DNA from: Membranipora membranacea
Taxonomy: Eukaryota > Bryozoa > Gymnolaemata > Cheilostomatida > Membraniporidae
Direction of reading: 5' to 3'
Length of the DNA stretch: 64,000 bases
Assembly (NCBI GenBank): GCA_914767715.1
Contig: OU612068.1
Coordinates: 30,068,001 to 30,132,000, forward strand
The notes under the pieces are model-generated. The model was given only the letters and a program-made list of their open reading frames with translations. It had not been told where the DNA came from and made no database searches. Below are positions 37,732-52,700 of this stretch, one piece after another. Position numbers and translations under genes: made by a program. Within the stretch, counting starts at the first letter, position 1, and the number at the start of each line of letters is the position of its first letter.

Positions 37732-40700
37732 TTATATATCTGTCTCATCTATGTCATCATCGACATCATCATCGTCATCACTTACATCATCGGTCAGATT
37801 ATCATCCAGGTACTCCTCATCTATATCCTTCATATTAGCGCTGGCTCCCTCACCAACTACATCATCCCTGTAAGAATATCCAATGAATGTTATTCGTTCT
37901 TTTTAATTATTGTATCAGTAGCAATTAGTCTAAAGTGCATCTGAAAATTCTCGGTCAACAGTGATACTGTCAAATACTGTTGATACAAAGCTACATGTTA
38001 TTTGACTCAAATAACATGTAGCTTTGTATCAACATCGCATAAACAATGATAAAAAGAAGATCCTATTCAAGCGAGAATATAACTCCCAAAAGAGAATGCT
38101 TGTAAGGAGTTTGGGATATATATACTATCAGTCCCAAACTCCCAGATTGAACGAAGCTGAAACAGGAAAACCTTTAGAGTGTCTTAAAAGTGTAACTGTA
38201 TTTGGTGAATTGAAAATACAATCTTCATCTGATATTTTCATATCACACTGGTAAATATCTACAAACAAATGGCAGGTACCTAATCCGTTCACAACTGACT
38301 TGATAATTTGAAAGTAGCGGGACTATTGGTGACCAATTCTGAACAAGATACAACATCAAAGAGAGCCAACAAGCACTAATTGGCTAGAAATTCAGACAAA
38401 GGTGCTGGAAAAGAAGATCAGAAAGTCAAAGAGTGCCAACAACATAATAACCGTCACTCGACAGATGCTTCTCATACAAACCTATCACGTAACAGAAGAG
38501 ATAAATCAAAACTGTGCCTTGTTTTTGGAACTGGTCGGCTGCTAAAATTTCAAACTTAAGTTTCACTGTTCTCATTTTGACAAACTGGCACAACTATGAT
38601 GGTAGTAACTAATCTACATAGTATGGTCAACCTAGGCTTTAGTAGTTATGCTCTTATTGTACAGGCGTGGAAAACTCCTAATCAAGCTATCATTCCAGAG
38701 AAATGTATCCATTTGGGTAAAATCAGGTGATAATACTTACATGCAGGTGAGAGGTTTAGCGTCATATCCAGACATGTCATTCAGTGATGGTACTTTGTAA
38801 TGTCTGCTTTTAATCTTCAGCAGAGCATCAGCAAACTTAGCACCCATGTGCTGGAGATGTGATATATTTATATGCAGACCCTGAAATCAGACATGCAGAC
38901 ACAATGAATGAAAGATGCAAAAATTTGATTGTTCTGGCAGAAGCTAAGAATAAATCTCATCTGCCAACTATCTGATTGGATGATGATAGTTCTTGTTCAA
39001 CTTCAACAATTTTAAAATTATCACCTTATTGGACAAATTAACCAGAGCCGTTCATAGATTGTCAAATATATTTATCAATGTTCATAAAGATTGTATATTC
39101 AAAATGAAAAAAAAAACAATTCAAGCCTAAGTCTATATCCCTCTTTTGAGACCTAAATTCCAAACTGATCGATCCCATTTCGTTTTTCATTTCATGTTAG
39201 CGGGATCTTACATTATATGGGCCCTGATCACAGCCACAGTATGAGCTCTCCATTGTGTAAGATCTGACGACTCCGATTTGTCTCCATACGACGACGCGAG
39301 CTGTGGCTTCTTTAGTCTTCTCAACTGCGAAACTGCAGTTAGCAAATGAGAACGCCGGGGCTGTCTGTGATAAGATCTTGGGCAGCGTCTGTAAAGAAGA
39401 AAATTAAGAGATGCTCTTAAAACAAACGACCTTCCAGTCATTTAGAGAGTAGTAAAAATAAAATTCAATTGATAAACAATTGAAAGTTCAGAGGTGCAAT
39501 GGATAGTTAGGTTCTAAGCATAGACGTAATAATAAAGTGTCTATGGTTCTAAGCAACTCAGATTCAATTTGTAGATCTGCACTTGCTACATAAATTATAT
39601 CCCTATTTGCTAATACTCATCTACCTCATTGTTGATATGCTGATCAAACAGAAAAATTACATAAATAAATCAGTACATGCTTTATAAGGATAGAACATTC
39701 GATACAATGACTAGAAATTTCCACCTATAAAGGAAAAATAAAAAAACAGTGATAACAGATATCTTATTGATAAGCTGAACACACAGCCTACCTTATAGCC
39801 TGAGTCCTCAGATTTATCACCAAGTACGGCGGGGTTATCTACATCTTCTGTTAGCCATGAGAGAGCTGGGCTACATCCATATAAAAATACATTCTTTCTC
39901 CGAGAGTGTCCTATTCATCGACAAAAGAAGAATATTTATTATACACAACATTCTTAACTACTTGAATCAACCGAAAATAACAACATTCCTATCTATCATA
40001 TCCTGTTCCTATCTATAGAGAAGGACAGGTTTGGTCTGCAGCGTTGTGTCAGTAATGATATCTCTGCTTGCGTCTTGTGATTGGTTTCAATGACTACAGA
40101 ACCCTCATTGACTGTGGTTAAATATAAGTCATATTATACAGAAACTGCTGCCTGCTGTTCTACTGTTGTCAATAATCTCTAAAACTAGTCAATGTTTTCA
40201 GGTACTCAATCAGAAGGGATGGGTGGCACTCTCGAGTCTGATGACATGGTACTGAGACTATCGTTATTTATCGATGGAGATTTACTATATATTGGTCCTT
40301 ACCATGATAGTCACAGTAGACGAGAGGTGTTCTCTGCATCTGTCTCATGAACTGTAGCATACCCTTAGTATGGTATATAGTAGGATGAAGCTTGGGACAT
40401 GTCACCATCCATCGTCTGTTCAGATCCTCAGCGGTAAGCGAACATCTATGACTAAACGAGACAATATGAACACAGTTTTCTGCCAAGTTTTGAGGATGGA
40501 CAAGAATCTGCATCAACTAATCTATAACCCCCAGTACCAAATATGAAGAGCAAAACCTTTAAAAAACTACCTTACATCATCATTTCCATAAGTTTCCTCA
40601 CTTGAATAATCATTAATTACTTACTTTCCGTTGATGACTCCATCAGGATTAAGTATTGGTATTATTTTGAAGATGTAAGTGTCCCTGAGAGCCACAGCCT

Positions 40701-43700
40701 CTTTAGAGTTACTGAGTAGATGTTCTATAGTTCCCTTCATTACCCAGCTGGCGTTAGACTCTCCTGGGTGTACTCGACATGACAGGAATATATATGGTTT
40801 GTTTCCTACATCAAGAATATAAAGTTTATTATCACATTCACAGCGCACCCTTCACAGGTTTGATGATTCTCTATTTTTCACATGTGTGGCGATATCTGAG
40901 CAGATTTGAATATTTGAATGACCTTCATCAGAAGTGAAAATTGATCTCCTTTCCAAGAGGGAACCAAAACACTTGATCAGAATTTAATCACATATTTTAT
41001 TTTAAATGACTTACTGAATTGCTCAACACCCTCGGGGGTTTTCTTGGATGGATAGTTGGTGATAGTGAGTACATTGATATCATTTCCCGACACTGACCGA
41101 CACAAGATTTGATTTTTGAAGTACACAGCAGATACATCGACGCTGTTCTGCCACTGTGATAACTGACACTACAATTTCAAATAAATGTAATATCATGTAT
41201 CAGAGAAATGACATACAATGCAAAAATTAATTGCATTTCTGTTCTGAGAAACAAAGAGTTGTTTTCTCTCTGAACATAATGATCAATAAGAGGATAACTC
41301 CTAATCAGTATGTCAAAATATGATAATGCATTGCATCAGGGAGGGTGGTATATCCCACCCTCCCTGGTTGCATTTAATCAGAGATTTTACAAATCCCCAA
41401 TTAAATGTATGGTATAAATCCTCCATAAATGTCAGTATAATATGAATCAAATATTCTCAAAAGCTACTACTCATATTAAGACTAAGGATAAATGCATTGA
41501 CATGTGCTGCTGTACATACTCATGTACTTGTACGTGTACATATTACTTACGTATGCCTACGAGAAGCTAATGCTTCAAGTGCTATATTACACACTTGGAA
41601 GGTACACATACCTGCAGTGATGTGTATGTATAAGGATAATGATATGCCAGATAGCAGACATCATAGCTGTGATCAAATGTGATACTGAATGTGGTGGTGA
41701 AATAGAGCTTTCCTTTAACACCACCTGTCACCTGTCAAACAGAGAAACTAGTATCAGAGTCTGTCTGTAATGTCCTCAAAACAACAGCTGATGGCATCAT
41801 TGAACATTTGTTGCACCTCTGTGAGTGACAGTTGGACATTGATTGTTAGAAGAGATAGCCTTCTATTCCATTAGTTTAGATACAAATCATCACACTTCTT
41901 GCTGGAGTGTGGGATGACAAATCTTGGTTACAGGCAATCCCTGTTCGAGTATTTGTTAATTTTTAGCTAGACAATGCAGGAGATGTGAAGAACACCATAG
42001 TAATATCCTTAGCAGACAAGGCTAACATGCTTGTTTTTACAGGCAGGTATCATTGTTATTACCTGGGCACTTCTTGTCAGGTGATTCTTGAAGTAACAGA
42101 TATCAGTTCCGACCCTGGACCAGTGAGGCGATCCATTGACTGCTGCCTGTACTGAATACATCACTGGCTGCATTCCTGTAGGAAGAGAAGGGGAATAAGT
42201 CACTATCATTGCACAGAGAATGACAAAAGCTGCTCTTAAAATGCTACAGGATTAATTATATGCCAAGCTCAGAAATTATACTGTGACCATATCAGAAGAT
42301 TTAGTTTCATCTTTCGTATACATACATACATAATAGTGTTAATAATATCTTACCAAAGTTAAACTGGCTGTTAGTTTTCTCATTGTTGATGATGTTGAAT
42401 CTGTAGGGTCGACCTGACACCATATTACTGACTTCAAAGTAGAACCACTGATGGTGATGATTAGAGTTCACATCGGGACAAAGAATCAAGTCATACTCTG
42501 TCTCTCGTATCTGATAAACAGGAAGTATATGGTTGTAATCATCATGACAAATTTCTAAATCAGAAAAACCAACGAGCATTACACTTACTCTAGAGTAATG
42601 AATGTTACCTAAAGTTTGGGATGATTGTTAGTAATTTTCATTTGCAACAGTTGTTTTTATATATATTATTGAGTTTGATTCAGAGCGAAATGGGGACCTT
42701 TTTCTTCTTCAAATAATCCTCTGGGTATAGAATTCTACTTTTAAACTTAATCTCATATGTTTGTTTGGTTTCTTCCATGAGGTGATAAATCAATACAAAC
42801 CTGTATAGCCTTCCTCAGATTTCCTGACTCAAAGTGAGAGTTGAAGTGTAGATGATCATACGGAGCCTCAGCTCTGCCCAGTCTCTCAACATCCTGATTC
42901 TTATAAGACGAGTTACCTCCGTGAAAGTTTACTCCCCCATCCTTGACATTCTCATCAAAGTCATAAACTACTCGATTTAACAGAGCATCTGGGTTAATCA
43001 TTCTATCTATGTCCTCAAATATCTTAGCTCTACAATACAGAACATAACACATTGGATTGGATGTACGCCTCGTTTACAAGTGGAGGCTTACAGAATAAAT
43101 ACAGATAAAAACAATGATACAAGCATTCCTTCACTATACATATAAAATATTGGGTTCTTACCTCTGCACGCCGAATTTTCTCTCATATAGAGGTTCTTTT
43201 TTAGGTATAGGTTTAGAGCCATGTAGATCCGGGTAAGCCACTTTATTAAATCTGCCCACACTGAATGTTTTCTTAGCCTGTTTATAATATTCCTCTGGTT
43301 TTACCCACTCATCCGCTGAGAACTCGGTATCATCCCCATCATCTGTATAACCTGTTACCTGAAGATAGAAAATCTCTCAAATCACTTACATTGAAGGGTA
43401 ACTCAAACTAAAAAGAAGAGCCACCTTCAAACCATGCTAACTAGTATTTTGCTATAGGATATACAGGTTCTATAACAAGTGTTATTTTTATTCAGCTGCC
43501 AGCCTGTACCCTGACCATGTTGAACTCTGCCATGAACATGTCAGTTTTCTAATTCCAGTGATATTATCTAATAATCATTCTGCAAATTCTTGTTTTTATT
43601 CTATGTCACCCTAACAGATCAGTGAACAGAAAAGCCATCATCATAAAGTTACCTGCAGGTTGGAGTCAAACTGTATATCAACGATAGGACCAGTTTTCTC

Positions 43701-46700
43701 AGCTGACTTCTGAGATCTTTTACCTCCTGATGTTATTTTAGTAGGCTTTGGACGAGAGCCGATGGGGGCACTGTTCACCTACAAACAAGCATGGTGAGGT
43801 TTTTTTGGTATGAGAGGTTGTAAATATATGTGAAAGTCCTGGTGATGAAATATAACTTACTTGCAGGGCTGGACTCTTATCCTACCCCAATTTATCCTTC
43901 AATTTTAGCACAGGCTACATGATAAGTCATAATAAATTTGTGTTCGCCAGGAGAAGAAAACTCTTATTTAAAACTGGGCACAGAAAAGTGTCAGATGTTG
44001 TGTATTTGAGATCCACATATGCCACAGTCCAGCATTCTTAAATGATATCATATATACTTGTAAAAAAATCAGTTTTAACATAGGCCATGCAATGACATCC
44101 TGACCGGAAAGAAGATATGATATGATATAAATTACCTGAATATCGAGAGAGAACACAGGCTGTCCAGTTTTCATGTTTACTGCTGCTACTCCCAGATCTA
44201 GTGGGTCCTTACTTTTCACTTCTACAGAGGTTCCCTGCTGAACATCGGTGAGTAAATAATGTCAGTGCTGTCTTTATAAGGAATAGCATAAATTTGGTCA
44301 ATGTCAAGACAACTAATTTATGAAGTATGAAAGGCTGAGGCACGCTTGACTCACCTGTATTCGGGCTTTAGCACTACCCCCTCCATTAGCTGAAGATGTA
44401 TCATGCGACCGAGCTGAGGCTAGCCCTGCTAAGCCCCCTTCATCTCTGTTAGGGAATCTTGTAGTGTGAATATTGGGCATACTATGGGGGTTGGGTCTGA
44501 GGCCCCCCGCACTAGTGAGATTAGCTGATTGTGTGAATAACTCAGACATGTGCTGATCTAAGTCCTCATGGTACTCATCCGCAATCTGTATGATAAAATA
44601 AAACAATTCTAAGACAGCAACAGACACAGTGTGCCATGCACCTGTATTCCTATATACAGTATTATGTTTGAGATTTGACAGACAGCTCAACACATAATTT
44701 GGGTTAGATTTTGATCGCGTGGTTGAATTTGAAGGGGCGCACAAGTTGAAGGTGACATATGGATCAAACTGATAAAAGCTCACCTCGATGTCAAGAACCT
44801 CAGGGAAAAACTGCTCATACATTCTGAGATCCTCTAGTGTTCTCCTGATAATCGTATCATCTGCCTTGTCTGACGTCAGCGGCTGTATAATTATAAATCA
44901 GCTCATTACATATGTGTATATGAGCCTCATCACCCAATCAGAGAGACATTACACTGAAACTAAAGATCATTTGTCATTTGAGACTGTCAAGATAATCAAA
45001 ATTGAGGTGCCATAATATGATCGTGTAAATAGAATGTAGAGACAGACATGTAGGGGTAAATCGTTTGACAACAAGTTCTCTCAACCCACAAAACCAACAA
45101 CGTAAAGCATGACACAGAAAAATATCATTTGGTGTCTGCATTTGATAGGCGCATAACACATAGCAGCATAATATTAGCTTCAAATCACATGCACAAAACA
45201 GAGCCGCAATCACAAGATTTGTGCATTATCCCTGGTGCAATAAGTCTTCCAAATCAGAACAACTCGCACGCCAAAATAGTCAATGTGCTCTGCTCATTTT
45301 ATAGCAGAATTTTGTATTACCAGAAAAATCTGCCACAAAACTGAGAGACCAGTCTGACAGATAATATGAGTGCATCGCTCACACAGCTGATAATAGAACA
45401 ATGGATAGTCTCCATGTGCAGCAGTCATAATAGACCGCCATTGTGGAAAGCTGAGAAGAATCAATAGAACGGACATTGCACCAGCTGTAGAATCTTCTCA
45501 GCTTTATCATTATTTGAAATGTTGAGCATGATACTCGCTCACAATACCAAAACACAAACTTACATAATCATACTCCCCAAAATCCTAAATCAAAGAGTTC
45601 ATTCACTAGGTAGAAAAAGGTTCAAATGGGTTCAAATGGAACAAACAATTTTTGTCATCACCATTTCACATCATTAGTTATGGCAAAATAAGCCGAGTGG
45701 AGGGTCAGTTTACAGGTTCTTAATCTGTATTCACTGTCTATTTCACTGTCATTGTCAATTCAGACAGATATGAGACAATAAAACTAGGTAGATGAGTAAG
45801 TACTGACCACGCAGGCTTGTTTATTACTATCAGCTTCATCATCACTGCTGAGATCATCATCATTATCCAGACTAGAATCATCATCATCCTTACTATCCAT
45901 ATTCAGAGTTATACCATTTAACTGTGCAGCGTCTGTAATAACCACATATATACATACATATATACATACATATAAACAGTACTTGTGTCAGCCTCACAAG
46001 TCAAAACTAAAATCAATATTTATTGAAATAGATTAATGGTAATAGGTATTACAAAAATGGGTATTGAGGCGCAGATCATAGGGAAAAAATATATTCTATT
46101 GGGTATAAATTTCTGGTTACCATTTCCATATAAATGGTAGAATATGTATACAATCCACATGCAGAGCACTCGATATTTCATGACGCATATATGATGTGTA
46201 TATTCATCAATATTCAATTAGAACATGTACAACCAGCTCTTTTGGACAGGAGAGGGTAGAAAATCAGAAGTGGTTCAGGTATCTTTTATGCTGTGGGCCG
46301 TGTCAGGTAACAGAAACATTTCAGTTTGAAATAAAAGACAGATCGGCTTCTTTCAAGAATCTCTAGATGTGGAGGAGAGGAAGGTCATCCATGTGAAGGT
46401 TTATAATCGTGAGGTGGGAATAACTGAACGGTCTATATTCTATATGCTGTTACCTTCTAAATGATTCGAAAAGAAATATAGAATATTTTCTCATTTCTAT
46501 ACGCTTGAGTACAGCCAGGACCATGTCGTGGATTATCGTGAGACCAAATAAAATATTTTTGCGCAGTGCATTAACATAAATGCCTATTATAGACCATAAC
46601 AATTGTTGTGCACGATGTACATCAAATTATGTGTTCGAACCCTGAACAGGTTCAGGTGTGAAACTTACCTTTACTCAGTCCAAAAGGTGTGTGGAAATCA

Positions 46701-49700
46701 CTTTGAGGAAGTTTGAATAGTAGTGTAGTTTTGTTGGCATTAGCCGGCAGCTTTTGACGAGGGAAGCACTTTCTCAGTATTAGACTAGCTATGAATATAA
46801 GACTCTCTAATTCTCTCACATCCATAATATCCTCACAGGTCCTGTAAAGAACTCTCACTCCATCAGCATCTATAACAGCCTGTCGTCCGGATTCTACAAT
46901 GTCAAGAACACCAACAATAACAACAACATGAGACACCATCAGCATCAATAACAGCCTGACGTCCAGATTCTACAACACAACAACACAACAATAACAACAA
47001 CATGATATCAGTATCACCTGTGAACTGTATCTCACATACATGTGGCTCCATCAAACTGTCGATGCATTCCACATTGCCGTTACTGTATGAACAACACCTT
47101 ATTAAGGATTATCTATTTAATATATGCCTGTGCGTACTTACTGAGGTTAGTGACATGCTTGAGTACATTGAGTATAGATTTGCGTAGACTGACGTGTCTG
47201 TTTTTTGTATCTAGCTTGTGCCAATCACAGTACATCTGTAGTAGGATGGGTATACCACCGTACCCCACTGCTCGAGCAGAATTGGATTCTTAATAAATAG
47301 AAACAATACATGCACAATATATGATTATGAAAATGGTTATATAGTAAGTGAGAAACTGTCAAGCTATGTCCAAAACATTAAGCAGAGCGAGTAAAAAGAG
47401 CCAATTTGCTCAGATTAAAACATCTCAAAGATAATTTGTCATTTTCGAATACAACTTTAAGTCTGAAACACTCCAATCAATCGATATACGGCCAATCTTT
47501 TACAACAATATATAATTGAGAAGAAATCGATCCCTAAGGTAGCAGATATTCGGAGCTTAACTGATTTAGCTAACAGTACTTACTTGATTTGACTAATTGT
47601 ACTTACTTGATTTGACTAGCAGTACCAGTGTATCTAATGCTGTCTTAGTCATCATAGCATTCTTCTTATTAATGTTTGATATAACCTTGAACAGATGATT
47701 GATGGCTCCGTGTTTTCCCATATATGAGGCATTGATTGCTGAAAATGAACAAATCACCACTTCATAGATTTTTGTCAATTTATTTACCACCCTGTTTATT
47801 GAAAGGTGTGATTTCTCCAAAAATAGACTTGGATATTTTTTCATATGGTTATGAAGCGAGTTTACTTTTGTGACTTGACTCTGTAGATATATGACTCACC
47901 ATTGTTAGCGTAGGCTTTGAGTACATTGAGGACAGGCTGTAGATTCCTTGTGGCAGCAGTGTGTGTGTGATTGCGTACATAAGAGAGAGTAACTTGTAGA
48001 GCCTGACTAAGCCTCGCCTTAACTCCAAACTTACGGTCTAAAATATCCATCATTATTTGATGCATATTTATAATCACAATCAAATGAGAAATTATAGAAA
48101 AAAGCTCCACTCCACATATGAAGTCGGCACCAATGTCGTTGGTAAATAATTCAATGCTGAGAAATATGATATGATAATGATATAATATATCATATTTTGA
48201 CAAGTCCTAGTTGGTAAAGAGAAATTATATGTAGACAAAGAGCCATATATAGTTGATTCTCACCTTTGAGTGCAAGTTTAGACAGCACATAATGTATCTG
48301 TATGACAAAGTCATCTGTGACATCAGTTTTAGCTTCTCTGGCCAACAGCTGGAAGAATACTTGAGTAACTCCCTGACTGACAAGCTGGGTACATCGGCTA
48401 CCTGTATCTAAGATACAGTATATAATATTATCATCGGTACGCACGAGGTACTCTAGCCTGTCTTGACAAACTTTGATGGGGTATTGGAAATTCCATTACT
48501 GGTGTGTTATAATTATGACTGTACATTTTTAGCGCTAAAACTGTGCTGAGAAAGCTGGTAATAGCATTTCATTATCATTGGTTGACAATGAAGTGCTACT
48601 TCTAACAGCTATCCTGCCACAGTTTAAGCGCTCAACTAACGACTGTGTGTTGGTGCTGTGTGTTGGTGCTGTGTGTTGGTGCTGTGTGTTGGTGCTGTGT
48701 GTTGGTGCTGTGTGTTGGTGCTGTGTGTTGGTGCTGTGTCACACAACTTATCCAAGCCTTTATCACAGCTTTCTCGTCTAGCCACTGGGAGAGTATTAGG
48801 AAAAATAATCAGTAAGCTATTGATCATTATAACACTGGCAGGGTTTTATTTTGAGCTTTTGCGAACAGTAAGGAAACTTATTTTGACAAGCTTACTTGTT
48901 TTGCCGATAAGCTCCACAAAGATGCTGACGACTGGACGAGTGATGTCATAGTCTTTACACGACTAAAAATAATCCATAAACACAACAAGTCAGTATAAGT
49001 ATCAGTACATGTCTATAATTATAGACTAATAAAGCTTACAATATTTTTAGATGTGTGTCAATAAGAGTTGATAACAATTACTGGTACTTTTTTTTCTGCC
49101 AAGACATGGAGTGCTATGAAGTCATAAGGGAAAATGTTACCGAGTCATATAGGAATATCTATAGGAATATCTATAGGAATATCTATAGGAATATCTATAG
49201 GAATATCTATAGGAATATCTATAGGAATATCTATAGGAATATCTATAGGAATATCTATAGGAATATCTATAGGAATATCTATAGGAATATCTATAGGAAT
49301 ATCTATAGGAATATCTATAGGAATATCTATAGGAATATCTATAGGAATATCTATAGGAATATCGTGTGAAATCACGGAGTAATAAGTCCTTGGTCTTATT
49401 GAGCACACAATCAAATAGTTGCCAATCAGTATACTCCCAACAAATAAAATAGCACCAACACAATATTATACCTCTAAACACGTCAGCAGCGACTGAACAT
49501 GGAACGAGTTCTTTACAATCTGTTCACGGCCAGCCTTTTCTAAAATAAACAAAAATCATTCATGGAAAGCATGAGTTATGTAAATGTCCCTAAAAACGTA
49601 CTCAGATTACACAATTGGGAATTAAATTCTAAGTGCCAGCTTCAAAGCAGCACTGTTTATTTGATTTCAAAGTTTCAACAATGTTTTCACCTATTAATTG

Positions 49701-52700
49701 ATCTCAAATGGAGTGAGTGTTGCTATTATTGTAACAGTTGCCCTTTCAGATTTGCAAACAAAATAGGAATTTAAGTTTGTTCTGTTTTGTGCCTAAAATC
49801 ACTCACAGCCTTGGTGGCTAATTGTTTTTGTTCACGTCAGATTAGCTGAAAACATGTCTGTCAAATTCTCTTACAGTATCAATTAAAGGATAGGTAACAA
49901 TAACAGAGTTTGGTAATTAGTGAAAACTGGGTTTAGATGAACATATCTCGTGTACCATTTACTATTTATTATTCACAGTCTATTACAGTGATCCATAACA
50001 ATGAAATCACTAGCCTTGGGCTCTCTCGATTATGGAAGTTTTTTACTCTAATATTTTAGGTAGTTAGGGACTACCTCCTAGACCATTCTGATACCAATTT
50101 TGGCTAAATTAGGTTTGAAATTCGAGTGTGAACAATGAAATCATCTAAATATTTACTTTTTTTTAACTTTCTGATATCTATAAACACCGAATTACAAGTT
50201 AACAAAATAGCCTGACGTCATGATCTGAAGTTTTTGATTCAGCGGATATTATTCTACAATGGAAAACATTCATCAGGGCCAGCACCCTATAACACGAGAT
50301 ATTTTGATCCGATTGATTCAATCAAAATCAAATCCAAATTGAATATAGCCTCCATATTTATTTGTCAAATATGAGTGCACAAAACAAAGACTTTTTGAAA
50401 GGCCCAGCCCTTTCCTCCATGCCTGGTAACTTATATCTAGTCATACCTTGAGTGGTGACATACTGTAGTATTCTGTTGGCAGCGTGTCGAGCCTGCTGTA
50501 AGTCTTCGCTGCTCAGAGCTCGAACAGAGCTGGAGACATTCATCTTTTCTAACGCCTGAAAGTGATTGCTCAGCTTAGAGTTACCTCCAGTCATAGAACT
50601 ACTAGCCCTGAAACGAATCACATACTGATTAACACTCCGAGGAGATAAGTCAAATTTATAATCTTCCATAGAACACATTTTCGATAATCTCTTTACGTTA
50701 AGTGTCAGCTAGAAGAATCATGACATAGATAAGCTCTGATATTGCTGCATGACAACTCGATTTCGGGGGTTCAGGGTGGGTTCAGAATTTTCTCATTATT
50801 GAATTCCCATGTAGTTACACTAGTTATGCTTGGAATACAACAACAACACATGGTCCATAAGGAAATTTAATCAGATTTTTATCAATTGATCAATGTTTGC
50901 AAAATTAATCTTTTTTTCTGATATTCTACAGCATACCACAGCACAGGGTAAGGAGTGCGTCAGTCATAACACATAATCGGATAAGGAATAGTGCATCATG
51001 GGATAGGTAGACTATAGAGAGTATATGTAGATATAGATAGAGAAAGAAGAGCAAGAACTAAACAATAACACATACTACAGAGATCATAGAAAATGTCTTA
51101 ATTACAAGACAAAATCACATCACATTCTGACAGAAAACCTCTCCGGCAAAAACATATACATTCAGTGTTTTGGGTTTTGGCTGGTTGCTTACTGACGAGT
51201 AGCACCCAAGCCAGGCTGTATATCAAATTACCAAGTTAAGTGGGCGCTAGAGGCTAACAAACTTGTCAATAATTCAGCATGTTACAGTGGGTTTGGGCAG
51301 CAATTTTATTCCATTGACAAGCCGATACCATAAGATAAAAACCCAAGTTTGGAAAAGAGCCAGAACCGAAGAAACCAACTTGTTTTCTGCCAGAATGTAA
51401 TACGAGACAGCATTGCTAGAGGTTAAAGTACAATGACCGGCATTGTGGATTGCGTTTGCGACAGCAGCAGCGGAGGTATAATGAGATACCTGGATATGGG
51501 TCTAGATGTTCTACATACACTGGTTCTGCTAACACATCTTAACCTAAACAAACATCAAACTTCCTCTGAGACAAGCAGCTTATAAACACTGTAGTTTTGA
51601 TACAGGGAGACAATCTAATACACGTATCAGTATGTTATTCACTCACAGTAGTAGTAGTGGTTTATATGAGATGAGAACGACTATATAATAACAAGACTGT
51701 CATACACAGCTTAGTAATAATCTCACCTTGGTGTCAGTAGCCAAAAAAATTCCAAACTGAGCAGCATACAATACTACTTACACAAGTTAAATAACTACGT
51801 ATACTGTGAGAACATATACAGTATATCAATAATAAAACAATGCTGCCTGTTTAATCTCTGTAGATCTTATTAACTCCAGCGCCTATAGATAATAGTACAT
51901 AACTCATCAACTACCGCAAAATAAATTATTCATAGATAAGAAACTAAAAGGGTCATAAAACAAATTAAGGATGTAGATACTTATAGAGGGCACTAATTAC
52001 CAAATCAGCGGCAATTTTTTGTAAATAAAACCATGAGGTAAGTTTAGCATCTGAACACTTACATTTGGTTACGCTTACTACATAACTTTATCACAAGTAA
52101 ACCAAGGGAATGATGGGCTCCAATAAACTTTATTATTAAGTCTATGGCTACCATTAAAAACAATGGTTGGGGAATTAGTGTCTTTGGTTGAGGATTGAGG
52201 TTATTAACTATGTGTGGGAGATGATAATTATCTGCTATACAGCGCCATTTTTAGATCAGTATACTCGTAACCACACAATGGGGATATATCCTTACCAGAG
52301 ACTATAGATATCTATAGTCTCTGTCCTTACTCTGTGTTATTATACATTATGCTCTGGTTTAGCCTTCCTGACTTATTAATGCCAACGCATTTTTTTTAAT
52401 CACCATTGTATTGACCATATGAAGCTGATATATTAGCTTGCAGCAGTTGTACCATAGTTCACACAGCTGTTGCTGGGAATTAATCACTCCATTCATAGCA
52501 ATATACTCATATAATTTAATTTTAATACCTGTTTACAACAATTTGAGCTTCCCAGCATGGCCTGCTTTCTCGAGACATCTGTTTATGAGACAACCGTTTT
52601 ACACAGAAACCCAAAGATATGAGATTGTACTCTTTGTTTCTAGATTTGAAAATACTGTATTAAATCAGCATCAGCCATTGAATACTCAAAGAGGTATGTT

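Noticed and set aside
46590-46660. GTTCGAACCC-like text resembling a tRNA T-arm
   Set aside because: No acceptor stem, D-arm or anticodon arm could be built around it, and it adjoins the CCP1 exon 9 donor.
48578-49481. Several overlapping open frames of 60-114 codons
   Set aside because: They arise from the 12-bp minisatellites at 48.65 and 49.15 kb, which lack stops in several frames on both strands.
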